Shown one piece after another: positions 1 to 7,413 of a DNA stretch of 28,680 nt. Position 1 is the first letter of the stretch, and every line of letters starts with the position of its first letter. The stretch covers positions 1 to 28,680 of IMG/VR virus record IMGVR_UViG_3300021474_000025; one strand, written 5' to 3'. This DNA comes from a virus. Made by a program: the position numbers and the translations under genes. Below the pieces are notes generated by a model. The model ran no database searches. It was not told the DNA's origin and was given only the letters and a program-made list of their open reading frames with translations.

Positions 1-2
1 GC

Positions 3-1259
3 ATCCTTGAGCCTCTGGTCGTCACCCTCGACGACTACCTGCTCTCGGGGCACCGTCGCCTCGCTGGGGCCAAGATCGCTGGACTGGAGACCGTCCCGGT
101 TCGCCGGAAACAGATTCGCCGCCTCGACGACATTGACCGGTTCGTGAGGCTGCTGCGGGAACACAACCGCCAGCGTCCCAAGAGTCGTGACGAGCGTTTA
201 CGCGAGGAGTTGATCGCGGTCAGCCCCGAAGAGGCCTATCAGAGCCTGATCGCCCACCGGCAACTGCGGTCGGAGGTGGTGATCGCCGAGCTGGAGCTCG
301 ACCCAGTCAAGAGACGCCGACAGATCAGCGACGCAAAGCAGTCGTTCCTTGATGCCATCCTTCGCGTGCTGGATGACCGGCGCGCCTTCTGGCCACTGTC
401 AGTTCGCCAGATCCATTATGCGCTCCTGAATTTTCCTCCGCTGAAGCATGCGAGTAAGCCCACCAGCATCTATGACAACACGATCCAATCATACAAGTCG
501 CTGGACGAGCTGACCGTCCGCGCCAGACTTCTCGACATCATTCCGCCCGAAGCTATCGACGACGAGACGCGGCCAGTCGTGCTCTACGACGTCCACCGGG
601 AAGCAGCCCCATTCATTGCTCAGCAGTTCGATCGTTTTCTCCGGGGTTATTGGCGCGACCTGATGCAGTCGCAGCCGAACCATGTCGAAATCGTCGTCGA
701 GAAAAACACCGTCGCCAGCATCATCAAAGACGTCGCGACGGAGTATTGCATTCCAATGACCAGTGGGCGGGGCTTCTGCTCCCTGCCTCCCCGCATGGCG
801 ATGCGCGATCGGTTTCGCAAGAGCGGGAAGCAGCGGCTCGTCGTGCTGATGGCTACCGACTTCGACCCGGCCGGCGAGCAAATCGCCCGATCGTTTTGCC
901 GGTCAATGCGGGACGAGATGCATATAGACATCGTTCCCGTCAAGGTGGCACTGACGCAGGCTCAGGCCCTGGAGCACAAGCTGCCCGAGAACTCGATCGA
1001 AGCCAAGGAGACTACGAAAACTAAAAAGGGCCCAGGCTATGCGAAGTTCGTGCACGATTACGGTGCCGGGCACAGCGTCTACGAACTCGAAGCCCTCGAG
1101 CCACTGACGCTCCGCGGGATCATGCGGGACGCGATCGATGCCGTGATTGACCGGGAAGCATTCAACAGGGAACTGGACGAAGAAAAGCAGGACGCCGCGC
1201 ACCTGGAGCGTGTTCGCCTGAGGGTAATCGACGCCATGCGTGATGCGATTGCGGAATGA
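3..1259 (+). CDS. ParB-domain / Spo11-TopoVI-A-like fusion protein (5' end cut by window)
   Basis: The frame is open from the window edge, so the true start lies upstream; the GTG at 144 is internal. Before it comes a ParB-type N-terminal motif (SGHRRLAGAKIAGLETVPV), the fold of plasmid and phage ParB proteins. From about residue 80 (counting GTG 144 as 1) the protein looks like the A subunit of type IIB topoisomerases and Spo11: a winged-helix motif SVRQIHYALLN whose Tyr92 sits where the catalytic tyrosine lies in RDIFY/RELYY motifs, then a Toprim core with Glu186 (IVVEKNT) and Asp239/Asp241 (ATDFDPAGEQIA), and YELEAL near 313. All expected catalytic residues are present. No B-subunit ATPase is visible here. 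Family knowledge suggests DNA cleavage or resolution in replication, or a Mini-A-like role; actual activity is inference. It heads the early gene group, before an HNH nuclease and a primase-polymerase. Confidence 0.75.
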   Translation: MLEPLVVTLDDYLLSGHRRLAGAKIAGLETVPVRRKQIRRLDDIDRFVRLLREHNRQRPKSRDERLREELIAVSPEEAYQSLIAHRQLRSEVVIAELELDPVKRRRQISDAKQSFLDAILRVLDDRRAFWPLSVRQIHYALLNFPPLKHASKPTSIYDNTIQSYKSLDELTVRARLLDIIPPEAIDDETRPVVLYDVHREAAPFIAQQFDRFLRGYWRDLMQSQPNHVEIVVEKNTVASIIKDVATEYCIPMTSGRGFCSLPPRMAMRDRFRKSGKQRLVVLMATDFDPAGEQIARSFCRSMRDEMHIDIVPVKVALTQAQALEHKLPENSIEAKETTKTKKGPGYAKFVHDYGAGHSVYELEALEPLTLRGIMRDAIDAVIDREAFNRELDEEKQDAAHLERVRLRVIDAMRDAIAE

Positions 1260-1263
1260 CTTC

Positions 1264-1307
1264 GCCGACAGCCGGGGCAAACGGCGATTGGGGCTCTGGC
1301 TGTCGGC
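1264..1307 (+). terminator. Possible intrinsic terminator after the ParB/Spo11-like gene
   Basis: A perfect 10-bp inverted repeat, gccgacagcc at 1264-1273 and ggctgtcggc at 1298-1307, lies five bases after the stop codon. It can extend inward by about three pairs with wobbles. The following bases (tctcttgtgtgtc) are pyrimidine-rich but not a clean T run, so termination may be weak or the hairpin may only stabilise the transcript end. Confidence 0.45.
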
Positions 1308-1442
1308 TCTCTTGTGTGTCGATGATTTCAGCCAATTTGGTTTGGGGGGCAAGGAGCGGGCGGAAGCCCGAAGCGTTAGTTGAAAGTTAAGGGTTACGCG
1401 CGTCGGACTCGACCCGACGCTGGCTGGTGCAAGTCGGTCGAG

Positions 1443-1943
1443 ATGCGGGTGACATGGTTCAGGACGGCGCTGTCCGCCGGCAGATTTCCAGACGCGTCGT
1501 TCACGCTCACCGGCGCGATCACTGTCGTCGAGCCTCAGGTTTTCTATGACGGCCTGATCGCCGACATTGAGGCAGGACCCGATGGCATCCGAGCTGCCGT
1601 CCTCGACGATGACTTACGTGCAGTCCAAGCCGTCTGCGGGCCTCTCAGGATTGATCTGAGGCCGCCATCGTCGCGTAGGGGCTATGGCGACGGCTGGCCG
1701 GCACTACGAGAGGCACACGCGAAGGCCAATCCTTGGTGCGCGGTGTGTCTCGCTGAAGGCGCTGAGGTGCCGCTCTGGGAGGTCGATCACATCCGGCCGT
1801 TCCTGAGCCTCAGCGACCCGCTCAGGCTCGACGCTGGCAATCTCCAGTCGCTATGCCGACCGCACCATGCCGCCAAAAGCGCGGAGGCCACGCGCGCGGG
1901 CCAAGCCCCCATTTGGAAACAACCCCGGGAGGACGCCGCGTGA
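1443..1943 (+). CDS. HNH endonuclease
   Basis: A 166-residue protein whose C-terminal half carries a complete HNH/zinc-finger nuclease signature: NPWCAVC (Cys99, Cys102), EVDHI (His116), NLQSLC (Asn133, Cys138) and PHHAAKS (His141, His142). The YGDGWPALREAHAKANP lead-in is typical of small phage HNH proteins that nick or cut DNA and often assist terminase. The N-terminal 80 residues are not recognised. I chose ATG 1443; the frame is open to a TTG at 1380 directly after an in-frame stop, and that start has no ribosome site. No strong Shine-Dalgarno is seen for either. It overlaps the next gene by GTGA, so the two are probably translated together. It sits far from the terminase, so a replication or restriction role is equally possible. 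Confidence 0.8.
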   Translation: MRVTWFRTALSAGRFPDASFTLTGAITVVEPQVFYDGLIADIEAGPDGIRAAVLDDDLRAVQAVCGPLRIDLRPPSSRRGYGDGWPALREAHAKANPWCAVCLAEGAEVPLWEVDHIRPFLSLSDPLRLDAGNLQSLCRPHHAAKSAEATRAGQAPIWKQPREDAA

Positions 1944-2200
1944 GCCGCAACAAGCATCGCACCGACGGCCACCGTCTCGACGCCGCGGTCGTGCGTGCTG
2001 TCGAGCAGCGGAGGGGCGCGACGTCGTTCGACCGGATCATCGCCGAAGAGCGGCGCAAGGCTGCGCGCCGCGCCGCCCGGGCCGAGCGTTCCGTTGCACG
2101 AAGGACTAAGAGGCGGTCGCGCTTCGCTGAGAAACGAAGGGCTACCATCGAGGATAGGCTGCTTAATAATGAATACCGCGAGATCGTACGCGGTAAATAA
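1940..2200 (+). CDS. Arg/Lys-rich small protein of unknown function
   Basis: An 86-residue, strongly basic protein with many Arg in its middle third (KAARRAARAERSVARRTKRR). GTG 1940 overlaps the HNH stop codon (GTGA), and a good GGGAGG ribosome site lies 7 bases upstream inside the HNH gene, which decides this start and predicts translational coupling. The segment AAVVRAVEQRRGATSFDRIIAEERRK looks helical. No family is recognised; charge suggests nucleic-acid binding, possibly as partner of the HNH protein. It ends just before a strong hairpin, closing this transcription unit. Confidence 0.6.
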   Translation: MSRNKHRTDGHRLDAAVVRAVEQRRGATSFDRIIAEERRKAARRAARAERSVARRTKRRSRFAEKRRATIEDRLLNNEYREIVRGK

Positions 2201-2204
2201 AAGT

Positions 2205-2236
2205 GGCCCAGCCCGGAGAGCAAATCCGGCTGGGCC
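2205..2236 (+). terminator. Strong hairpin, probable terminator
   Basis: ggcccagcccgga at 2205-2217 pairs with tccggctgggcc at 2225-2236 through 12 pairs with one bulged base, around a 7-base loop, five bases after a stop codon. It is followed by gtgttt, a short T tract only. It separates the HNH/basic-protein unit from the primase-polymerase gene and argues against starting that gene at GTG 2237, immediately after the stem. Confidence 0.5.
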
Positions 2237-2275
2237 GTGTTTCAACTGGTGAGCAACCAGCAGAAAGGGAAACGA

Positions 2276-3751
2276 GTGAGCACTGCTATTTTAGCAACGC
2301 AAGACGGCGAAGCAAACGGTTCTATCCTTCTCGGCAACGAAAAATCTCATGCCATTCCGCCGTACAACCTGGAAGCATACAAGGGCGCTGTCGAGCTGCT
2401 CGAATGCGGCTATCCGGTCAATCTGGTGTACGGCGTCGAGTTCCATAAATGCGGTTGCATCAAGAAGGCGAAATGCGGGACGCCCGGTAAACACCCGGTC
2501 GGCGGATGGCAGTCGTTCACCAGGGATCCTGACATGGTCAGGGGCTGGTTCGCGGGCGCAAAGCGCTGCAACGTTGGACTTCCAACAGGTGTCGAGTCCG
2601 GCATCTTTACCATCGACGTCGACGGACGACACGGTGGATACGACTCCCTTAGCAAGCTGATCAAGATGGCCGGTCGCCCCGAGACGCTGTGGGGCAAATC
2701 TGGCAACGGCCTGCACCTGCATTTTGAGCACCCCGGTGGACACGTTCCTTCCAGAATCGGGGTGATGCGCGGGATTGATATTCGGGGTGACGACGCCGGA
2801 GTTGTCGCTCCCGGGTCGCGACACGAATCTGGCAAGCTGTACTCGTGGGGCGTTTCGCCCAGACGATGCAGACCGATCAAATTGCCAGACTCGTGGCTGT
2901 TTTTGTTGTCTCCATCTCCGCAGCGTTACGCAGAGAACAAAACTGCTGTCGCTGCGGACCAGAGAGGCAGTGTTACACAGAGAGTTCAGAGTGCGCATGA
3001 GGATCCAGAGCATTCAGGAGATTCACTTGGCCTCCCCCGCGAAAAATCGCGGGAGGAGGAGCCGGCCGAAAAGAGAATCCAGAAGGCGATCGACTCGACG
3101 ATTCCCGACGGTCCCGGTCTGCGGCACCGGTTCGTCTTCGAGCTGATCAGGGCGCTGAAGGCAATCCCTGAGATTGCTTCGGCCGACCCGTTTGACCTGG
3201 AAGACATCGTTCGGGAGTGGCACGCCAAGGCTATTCACCGGATTGGCACGAAGGCGTTCGAAGAAACTTGGTTCGATTTTGTTGACGGCTGGCCCCGGTG
3301 CCGATGGGCGAAAGGAGAAGGTCCAGTGAGCGATGCACTAAACCGCGCGCGAGCGGCCGAAGTTCCCGAATTTGCGAAACGGTACGAGCAGCCCGGCCTT
3401 CGCCTATTGGTCAAGCTGTGCCGGGAGCTCCACGCGGTCGCCGGGAGGGATGCCGATGGCAATGACAGACCGTTTTTCTTGGCTGGCAGCACAGCCGCCG
3501 AATCCGTGAATTGTGACCGTCAAACAGCATGGCGCTGGCTGCGGTTGCTCGTGGCAGAGGGCGTTCTCGACCAAGTGCAGGTCGGCAGCCGCAAGGGCAG
3601 GCAGGCCTCGGAATACAAATACAACCCTGATGGCCGCGGGAACCGGACCAAACGATGCAGCCGCCGCGGAGGATTGTCTGACACGGTGGCCCCGCTCATC
3701 GCGAAGTGGAAGCGGCAATTGGATTCGCGATGGACCGGAAATGCGACGTGA
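2276..3751 (+). CDS. Bifunctional DNA primase/polymerase (prim-pol)
   Basis: A 491-residue replication protein. The N-terminal half fits the bifunctional prim-pol family of phages and plasmids: a cysteine cluster (HKCGCIKKAKCGTPGKHP, residues 58-74), the NVGLPTG segment, the metal-binding DVD (Asp114, Asp116), SGNGLHLHF (142-150), and GIDIRGDDAGVVAPGS (166-181). It should make primers and extend them at the phage origin. A charged linker follows (about 220-265), then a helical region and a C-terminal winged-helix-like segment (NCDRQTAWRWLRLLVAEGVL) that probably binds DNA. GTG 2276 is preferred over GTG 2237 because AAAGGGA lies 5 bases before it. No helicase gene is seen nearby; it may lie upstream of the window. 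High confidence in family, moderate in the exact start. Confidence 0.85.
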   Translation: MSTAILATQDGEANGSILLGNEKSHAIPPYNLEAYKGAVELLECGYPVNLVYGVEFHKCGCIKKAKCGTPGKHPVGGWQSFTRDPDMVRGWFAGAKRCNVGLPTGVESGIFTIDVDGRHGGYDSLSKLIKMAGRPETLWGKSGNGLHLHFEHPGGHVPSRIGVMRGIDIRGDDAGVVAPGSRHESGKLYSWGVSPRRCRPIKLPDSWLFLLSPSPQRYAENKTAVAADQRGSVTQRVQSAHEDPEHSGDSLGLPREKSREEEPAEKRIQKAIDSTIPDGPGLRHRFVFELIRALKAIPEIASADPFDLEDIVREWHAKAIHRIGTKAFEETWFDFVDGWPRCRWAKGEGPVSDALNRARAAEVPEFAKRYEQPGLRLLVKLCRELHAVAGRDADGNDRPFFLAGSTAAESVNCDRQTAWRWLRLLVAEGVLDQVQVGSRKGRQASEYKYNPDGRGNRTKRCSRRGGLSDTVAPLIAKWKRQLDSRWTGNAT

Positions 3752-3858
3752 GGCTTAAAGCCAAACGCAAGCGGCGCATCAATGGTCGCACCGCAATGCG
3801 AGGATCCCGCAGGGCATGGCGGGACAAAAGGATGATTGCCGACGATGGCCAAAGTTAG
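3748..3858 (+). CDS. Possible 36-residue basic peptide
   Basis: A short frame starting at GTG 3748, overlapping the prim-pol stop codon as GTGA, and ending at TAG 3856. The product starts VRLKAKRKRRINGRTAMRGS and is very basic. No clear ribosome site is seen, so support is only the coupled overlap and the composition. The remaining bases to 3932 hold no better gene; a competing frame from 3836 overlaps the zinc-ribbon gene and looks like a shadow. Confidence 0.3.
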   Translation: MRLKAKRKRRINGRTAMRGSRRAWRDKRMIADDGQS

Positions 3859-3932
3859 ATTTCGACGACCAGACCAACGATCAAGTTCCACGGTGGAACC
3901 TGATTTTCCGTTCCCCCGATCCGAGAGGACGA

Positions 3933-4199
3933 ATGGCCAACTCAACATCGTTGCCGATCAAGCCCGGCTACCGACCCGCGAAGTTCCCCAAGGAACGCCG
4001 GACGTGTGCGGCACACCAATGTCACCTTCAGCCGCGGTCCGCGCGGGGCGTGACATGGTGGCGCTGCCCGATCCTCGGGTGCGAAGTTGCCGAGAAAACA
4101 CAATCTCGCAAGCGCCAACAAAAACATGCTGGAACGTCAAACACCGCTATTCCCGAAACTGATCAGATGCCCGAAAATTTAAACGTGGGTCGCGCATAA
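3933..4199 (+). CDS. Small zinc-ribbon-like protein
   Basis: An 88-residue basic protein. ATG 3933 is preceded by AGAGGA ending 3 bases before it. The core is CAAHQCHLQPRSARGVTWWRCPILGCE, with Cys/His pairs 20 residues apart, which suggests one bound zinc. The Trp-Trp-Arg-Cys-Pro segment is typical of short zinc ribbons in phage genomes. The C-terminus is hydrophilic and probably disordered. It may touch nucleic acid or a replication protein; no specific function can be assigned. Its position between prim-pol and the alpha-CTD-like protein suggests early expression. Confidence 0.5.
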   Translation: MANSTSLPIKPGYRPAKFPKERRTCAAHQCHLQPRSARGVTWWRCPILGCEVAEKTQSRKRQQKHAGTSNTAIPETDQMPENLNVGRA

Positions 4200-4344
4200 G
4201 CTACCGTGTAAACCGAGGCCGGCATGACAGGCATTCGGTGAACAGTGGCGCGGCTCGCTCGACCGCAGCGATGAGCCAGGTTTACCGGTCTGGCTGGATC
4301 ACGTCGTTGCGGACCAACCGGCGACGGGGTGGGGCTTGACCGAG
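4200..4344 (+). other. Leader with good ribosome site, 5-codon frame and open frame into the next gene
   Basis: ATG 4224 has GAGG five bases upstream but reads only MTGIR before TGA 4239. One base later the frame of the downstream gene is open from 4228 and reads protein-like sequence (EQWRGSLDRSDEPG, then PVWLDHVVADQPATGWGL) into ATG 4345 without any ATG, GTG or TTG until 4336. A single-base indel, real or from assembly, would join the two into one longer gene. Confidence 0.4.
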
Positions 4345-4767
4345 ATGACCGTCAACGAGAATCATCCGTGGCAAACTCTCGCCACTCCGTCGCCGTTTTC
4401 CCACCTCAGCGCCGATTGCGGGACCCTGTTGCAGCTCGCATGCCGGCTCGAACGTGTCGCTGCCGAACTACGTCAGATCGACGAGTCCCTGAAAGGCCTG
4501 CCTGGAACGCCGCTGTCTTCGCTGGACGGCTTTGACCGTCTCTCGAAGCGGGTTCGCAAGGCGCTTGAAGCACGCGGAATTGAGAACGCCACGCAGTTGT
4601 CGATGGCGACCCTCGATCAGATTTTGCAGTACCGAGGTTTCGGCTCCGCCGCGATCGTCGAGCTGGAAAACTGGATGAAGTCTCACGGTCTGAGGTGCAG
4701 CGAGCATCCCCCCTATTACCTCAACAGCAGCCATTTCGCTTCTCTGCGGGGAGCTGTTGCAGGTTGA
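4345..4767 (+). CDS. Protein with RNA polymerase alpha-CTD-like domain
   Basis: A 140-residue protein whose second half (about residues 60-117) aligns without gaps to the C-terminal domain of the RNA polymerase alpha subunit: LSKRVRKALEARGI, then ATLDQILQYRGFG, then VELENWMKSHGL. By that alignment Arg69 matches E. coli RpoA Arg265 and Gly100 matches Gly296, both DNA-contacting, while the Asn268, Lys298 and Ser299 positions are changed. The first half is helical (LLQLACRLERVAAELRQID) and has no RpoA N-terminal assembly domain. It could bind AT-rich promoter DNA or a host activator and so bias transcription, or simply be a helix-hairpin-helix DNA-binding protein. The start is uncertain: TTG 4336 is possible, and the frame may continue upstream past an indel. 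It ends 11 bases from the convergent gene. Confidence 0.65.
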   Translation: MTVNENHPWQTLATPSPFSHLSADCGTLLQLACRLERVAAELRQIDESLKGLPGTPLSSLDGFDRLSKRVRKALEARGIENATQLSMATLDQILQYRGFGSAAIVELENWMKSHGLRCSEHPPYYLNSSHFASLRGAVAG

Positions 4768-4778
4768 ACGGTCCAACG

Positions 4779-6428
4779 CTATCGGTTCGGCACGTCCGCG
4801 CCTTCCGCCCACTCATTGCCCGGCTTGCTGGCAGTGAATGTCACGCACCGCTGTGGGTCAGGCTCTTCGAAGGCGAACGGCAACGGCCCGATGAACGCCG
4901 ATCCGAATCCCGCGCCAACTCTTCGGGACATGACGCTGACGAGCGTTTTCACTTCCGCCTCCGTCTGAACGGGGGACGGCTTGACGCAGTCCCTGGGCGG
5001 ATTCTTGGTGTCAACATTGTCGCTCGGCAACGCCAACAAATCGCCAGTGCCCCAAGCTGGGCTGACGAAGTCTACGGGACGCGCGCCGCGGCGTTCGAGG
5101 TACCATTGGAACCCCCAATGCCCCTGGAACCAGAGTGTTTGCCCTGCGGCATTGTCGCCGACCTTGGTGGCCAGATCGCGCCAAGAATTCGCCCACGCGT
5201 AATCGGCCTGGGCGACCGCCAACGACAAGACGAACGATGGAACGAGCGGGATCCATACGCGCCGAACACCTGCGGCCTCCAGGCGTCGAGCGACCAGAAC
5301 GCCAACGGCCGGAGCCATCGGGAGCACGCTGCGAACGTTGTTCCCCCAATTCAGGTAAGACGCGAACACGAACGTGCCGACGATCCAGAGCGAGAAGATC
5401 ACGAGGAGCGGTTGCTTACGCGCGTCGCTCATGCGGGGAACGGCCAACCAGAGCACCAAGACGCCAGCACTGACGAAAAGCCCAAGCTGGAGCGCCAGTG
5501 CCCACGTGGCAAGTCTGTGATAGCTGATCGCGCCGAGTTCGGGGCGCCAAGCGAGTATCAACGTCCAGACGGCGACAGCACCCAGGGCCAGGGTGGCCGC
5601 AACTGTGACGCGTTTCGAGAAGATCGCGGGAGCGAAGAACACGACCGGCAAGAACGATCCTCCCGCGAAGCTCAGACCGACAAGAGTCTTTGCCCAGAGT
5701 GGGACGCCACGGTCAACATCGGTCGCGACGCTGGAAGCGTGCAGCACGTGCACGGTGCCGTACAGTTTCCAGGTCCAAAACTCGAAAGCCGCGAAGATGA
5801 AGGCCGGCACCAAGAGCCAGAGGGCTGCGGCATACTGACGCGGGCGAGCGACGGCAAACGTGCAGGCCGCGAGCAGTGGGAACAGGCTCAGCGCGAAGTA
5901 TTTCGTGAGCACCGCGAGAGCTACGAAGAGCGATGCTGCCGCAAGCCGGGGCCAATTCGAAAGTCGCAGGCCATCGATCCAAAGAGCCACCGCCCAAGCG
6001 AAGAAACAGGTCATCAACGTGTCGCACATGATGCTCGTGCTCGACGCGAGGAATGCGGGCGTCGCCAGTGCGACCGCCGCGGCAGTGACCTGGTTGGAAG
6101 TGACCGACCCGGCCAGCCTCCATGTCGCGAGCGTGGCACCGATCGCCGGCAAGATGAACGCCAGGTGCATCGCGACCTCGGATGTTCCGAAGAAGCACGC
6201 GACGGCGGCGATGTAATAGCTCGCGGCCGGCGGATTGTGGGTAGCGGTCCACATGGGCTGCCATGTGCCGTACCAGTTTGTCTGGAAGCCGTACGGGTCG
6301 AGCGGGTGTCGCTGGATCTGTTCGGTGGCCCACAAAAAGAGCGGATCGTCGAGTGCGAAGGCTTTGAACACGAACGGCAACAGGCACGCCGCCGTGACGA
6401 CGCAGACAACAGCGACCGGCTTACGCAT
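4779..6428 (-). CDS. GT39/ArnT-like membrane glycosyltransferase
   Basis: A 549-residue integral membrane protein, the only gene on the minus strand. The first membrane segment (residues 4-24) is followed at once by an Asp pair (ALDDPLFLW, Asp27/Asp28), the place of the catalytic acidic motif of GT-C enzymes, and then by HNPPAASYY. Around ten further hydrophobic segments and a soluble C-terminal domain from about 430 follow. The family (PMT/ArnT/GT39) moves sugars from polyprenyl-phosphate carriers to lipids or proteins on the outer side of the membrane. ATG 6428 is used; a TTG at 6467 would add 13 residues. Placement alone and backwards inside a phage late/early junction fits a lysogenic-conversion gene altering the host surface. 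It could also be an acquired host gene; the precise acceptor is unknown. Confidence 0.75.
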   Translation of the reverse strand: MRKPVAVVCVVTAACLLPFVFKAFALDDPLFLWATEQIQRHPLDPYGFQTNWYGTWQPMWTATHNPPAASYYIAAVACFFGTSEVAMHLAFILPAIGATLATWRLAGSVTSNQVTAAAVALATPAFLASSTSIMCDTLMTCFFAWAVALWIDGLRLSNWPRLAAASLFVALAVLTKYFALSLFPLLAACTFAVARPRQYAAALWLLVPAFIFAAFEFWTWKLYGTVHVLHASSVATDVDRGVPLWAKTLVGLSFAGGSFLPVVFFAPAIFSKRVTVAATLALGAVAVWTLILAWRPELGAISYHRLATWALALQLGLFVSAGVLVLWLAVPRMSDARKQPLLVIFSLWIVGTFVFASYLNWGNNVRSVLPMAPAVGVLVARRLEAAGVRRVWIPLVPSFVLSLAVAQADYAWANSWRDLATKVGDNAAGQTLWFQGHWGFQWYLERRGARPVDFVSPAWGTGDLLALPSDNVDTKNPPRDCVKPSPVQTEAEVKTLVSVMSRRVGAGFGSAFIGPLPFAFEEPDPQRCVTFTASKPGNEWAEGADVPNR

Positions 6429-6490
6429 TGGATGGTGCCCGGAGCGCGTGAAGCACGGTTGTGCCAAGCGCTGGCTGGATCATAAGCGAT

Positions 6491-6847
6491 ATGGGGCAAC
6501 AAACTCCACAACTCGTCACTGTCTGCATCGTCGCAAGGGCGGCAGAGATTCAGCGCGCCCGCGAATTGTCTTTTGCGTGGATCAAGCTACGCCGCCCGTC
6601 CACGCGACAGACTGCCGACGAAATGCTGCCGACGCCGCTGAGCCCAACCGGTGCCGGAATTCCGACGCATTGGCTGTGCGTCCTGACGCTCACTGTGGCC
6701 GATGCCGATCACATGCAAGTGTTCATCGAAACGCGCTCGGTTCCGGTGTCCGCCACGGTCGTCGGTCCCCAGGATGACGTGATGGATTCAAGGCTGGCAA
6801 ACCGCGACCTTTGGCTCGCCCGCAATGGACTGAGGGTCGTGGCCTGA
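6491..6847 (+). CDS. Hypothetical protein
   Basis: A 118-residue protein of unknown function, first of the plus-strand fibre-like cluster and divergent from the glycosyltransferase gene with only 62 bases between starts, a space that must hold both promoters if both are used. The middle (GIPTHWLCVLTLTVADADHMQVFIETRSVPV) looks like beta strands. ATG 6491 is chosen; no clear ribosome site is seen and the frame is open to a TTG-type start at 6461. Its stop overlaps the next start as TGATG. Probably a small structural or accessory virion protein. Confidence 0.5.
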   Translation: MGQQTPQLVTVCIVARAAEIQRARELSFAWIKLRRPSTRQTADEMLPTPLSPTGAGIPTHWLCVLTLTVADADHMQVFIETRSVPVSATVVGPQDDVMDSRLANRDLWLARNGLRVVA

Positions 6848-7413
6848 TGCCAAGTTCAACAGTCGCTCCCAGCAGCGATATCACAACGACCGACTGGTCG
6901 ACGACAGGCTCGAATTTCAACGGCGTTCTGTCGGCGAGCAGCGGGGCCGGAGACGGAACACACTACGTCGATCAAAGTGCCGGGACCGGTGGCACGAATA
7001 ACCTGGTTTTGGGCTGCACGTTCAACACCACCGGGATCGTGTCCATTACGGGCGTGACCTATACCGTTCATTGGGAAACTTCTGGCAAAGGTGGGACGTC
7101 GGATTTTCAGTTGATTCTGAAAAGCAACGGCGGCGCCACGACGCTCGCCTCGATGGCTACGTTCATCACGACCAGCAGCACTTCCGAGGTTGCGTCGGGC
7201 CCGACGGCGATGACGCTCAACAACTCAACGCCCAGCAATTGGACCAACTTTCAGATGGTCGTTGAAACCTGCTTTTCAGGATCCCCTTCGGGGAACTTTT
7301 TCGGCTTGAACGTCTCGATCACTTATACGACGAGCAGCGGAGTAACGTCGGTCATGTCGACGGTTTTCGATCACATGTCCGGCGGAATGCAAACCCTCGG
7401 GATGAACTTCTAG
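6847..7413 (+). CDS. Ser/Thr/Gly-rich beta-structured protein, probable virion surface protein
   Basis: A 188-residue protein with very high Ser, Thr, Gly and Asn content, alternating polar/hydrophobic patterns (ITGVTYTVHWETSGKGGTSDF) and few charges, as in beta-sandwich fibre or decoration proteins. It starts within TGATG of the previous gene and its TAG overlaps the next GTG by one base, so three genes are translationally linked. The last residues (STVFDHMSGGMQTLGMNF) are Met-rich and different in character, possibly a docking tail. No family is recognised; a receptor-binding or capsid-decorating role is inference from composition and context. Confidence 0.55.
   Translation: MPSSTVAPSSDITTTDWSTTGSNFNGVLSASSGAGDGTHYVDQSAGTGGTNNLVLGCTFNTTGIVSITGVTYTVHWETSGKGGTSDFQLILKSNGGATTLASMATFITTSSTSEVASGPTAMTLNNSTPSNWTNFQMVVETCFSGSPSGNFFGLNVSITYTTSSGVTSVMSTVFDHMSGGMQTLGMNF

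Noticed and set aside
2276-3751. Prim-pol start at GTG 2237
   Set aside because: That codon directly follows the stem of a strong hairpin, while GTG 2276 has a clear AAAGGGA ribosome site.
4695-6485. A 596-residue plus-strand open frame
   Set aside because: It is highly charged, low in order (Arg/Glu/Gly-rich), and runs antisense to the clear multi-pass membrane glycosyltransferase; it is a shadow made by GC-rich codon use.
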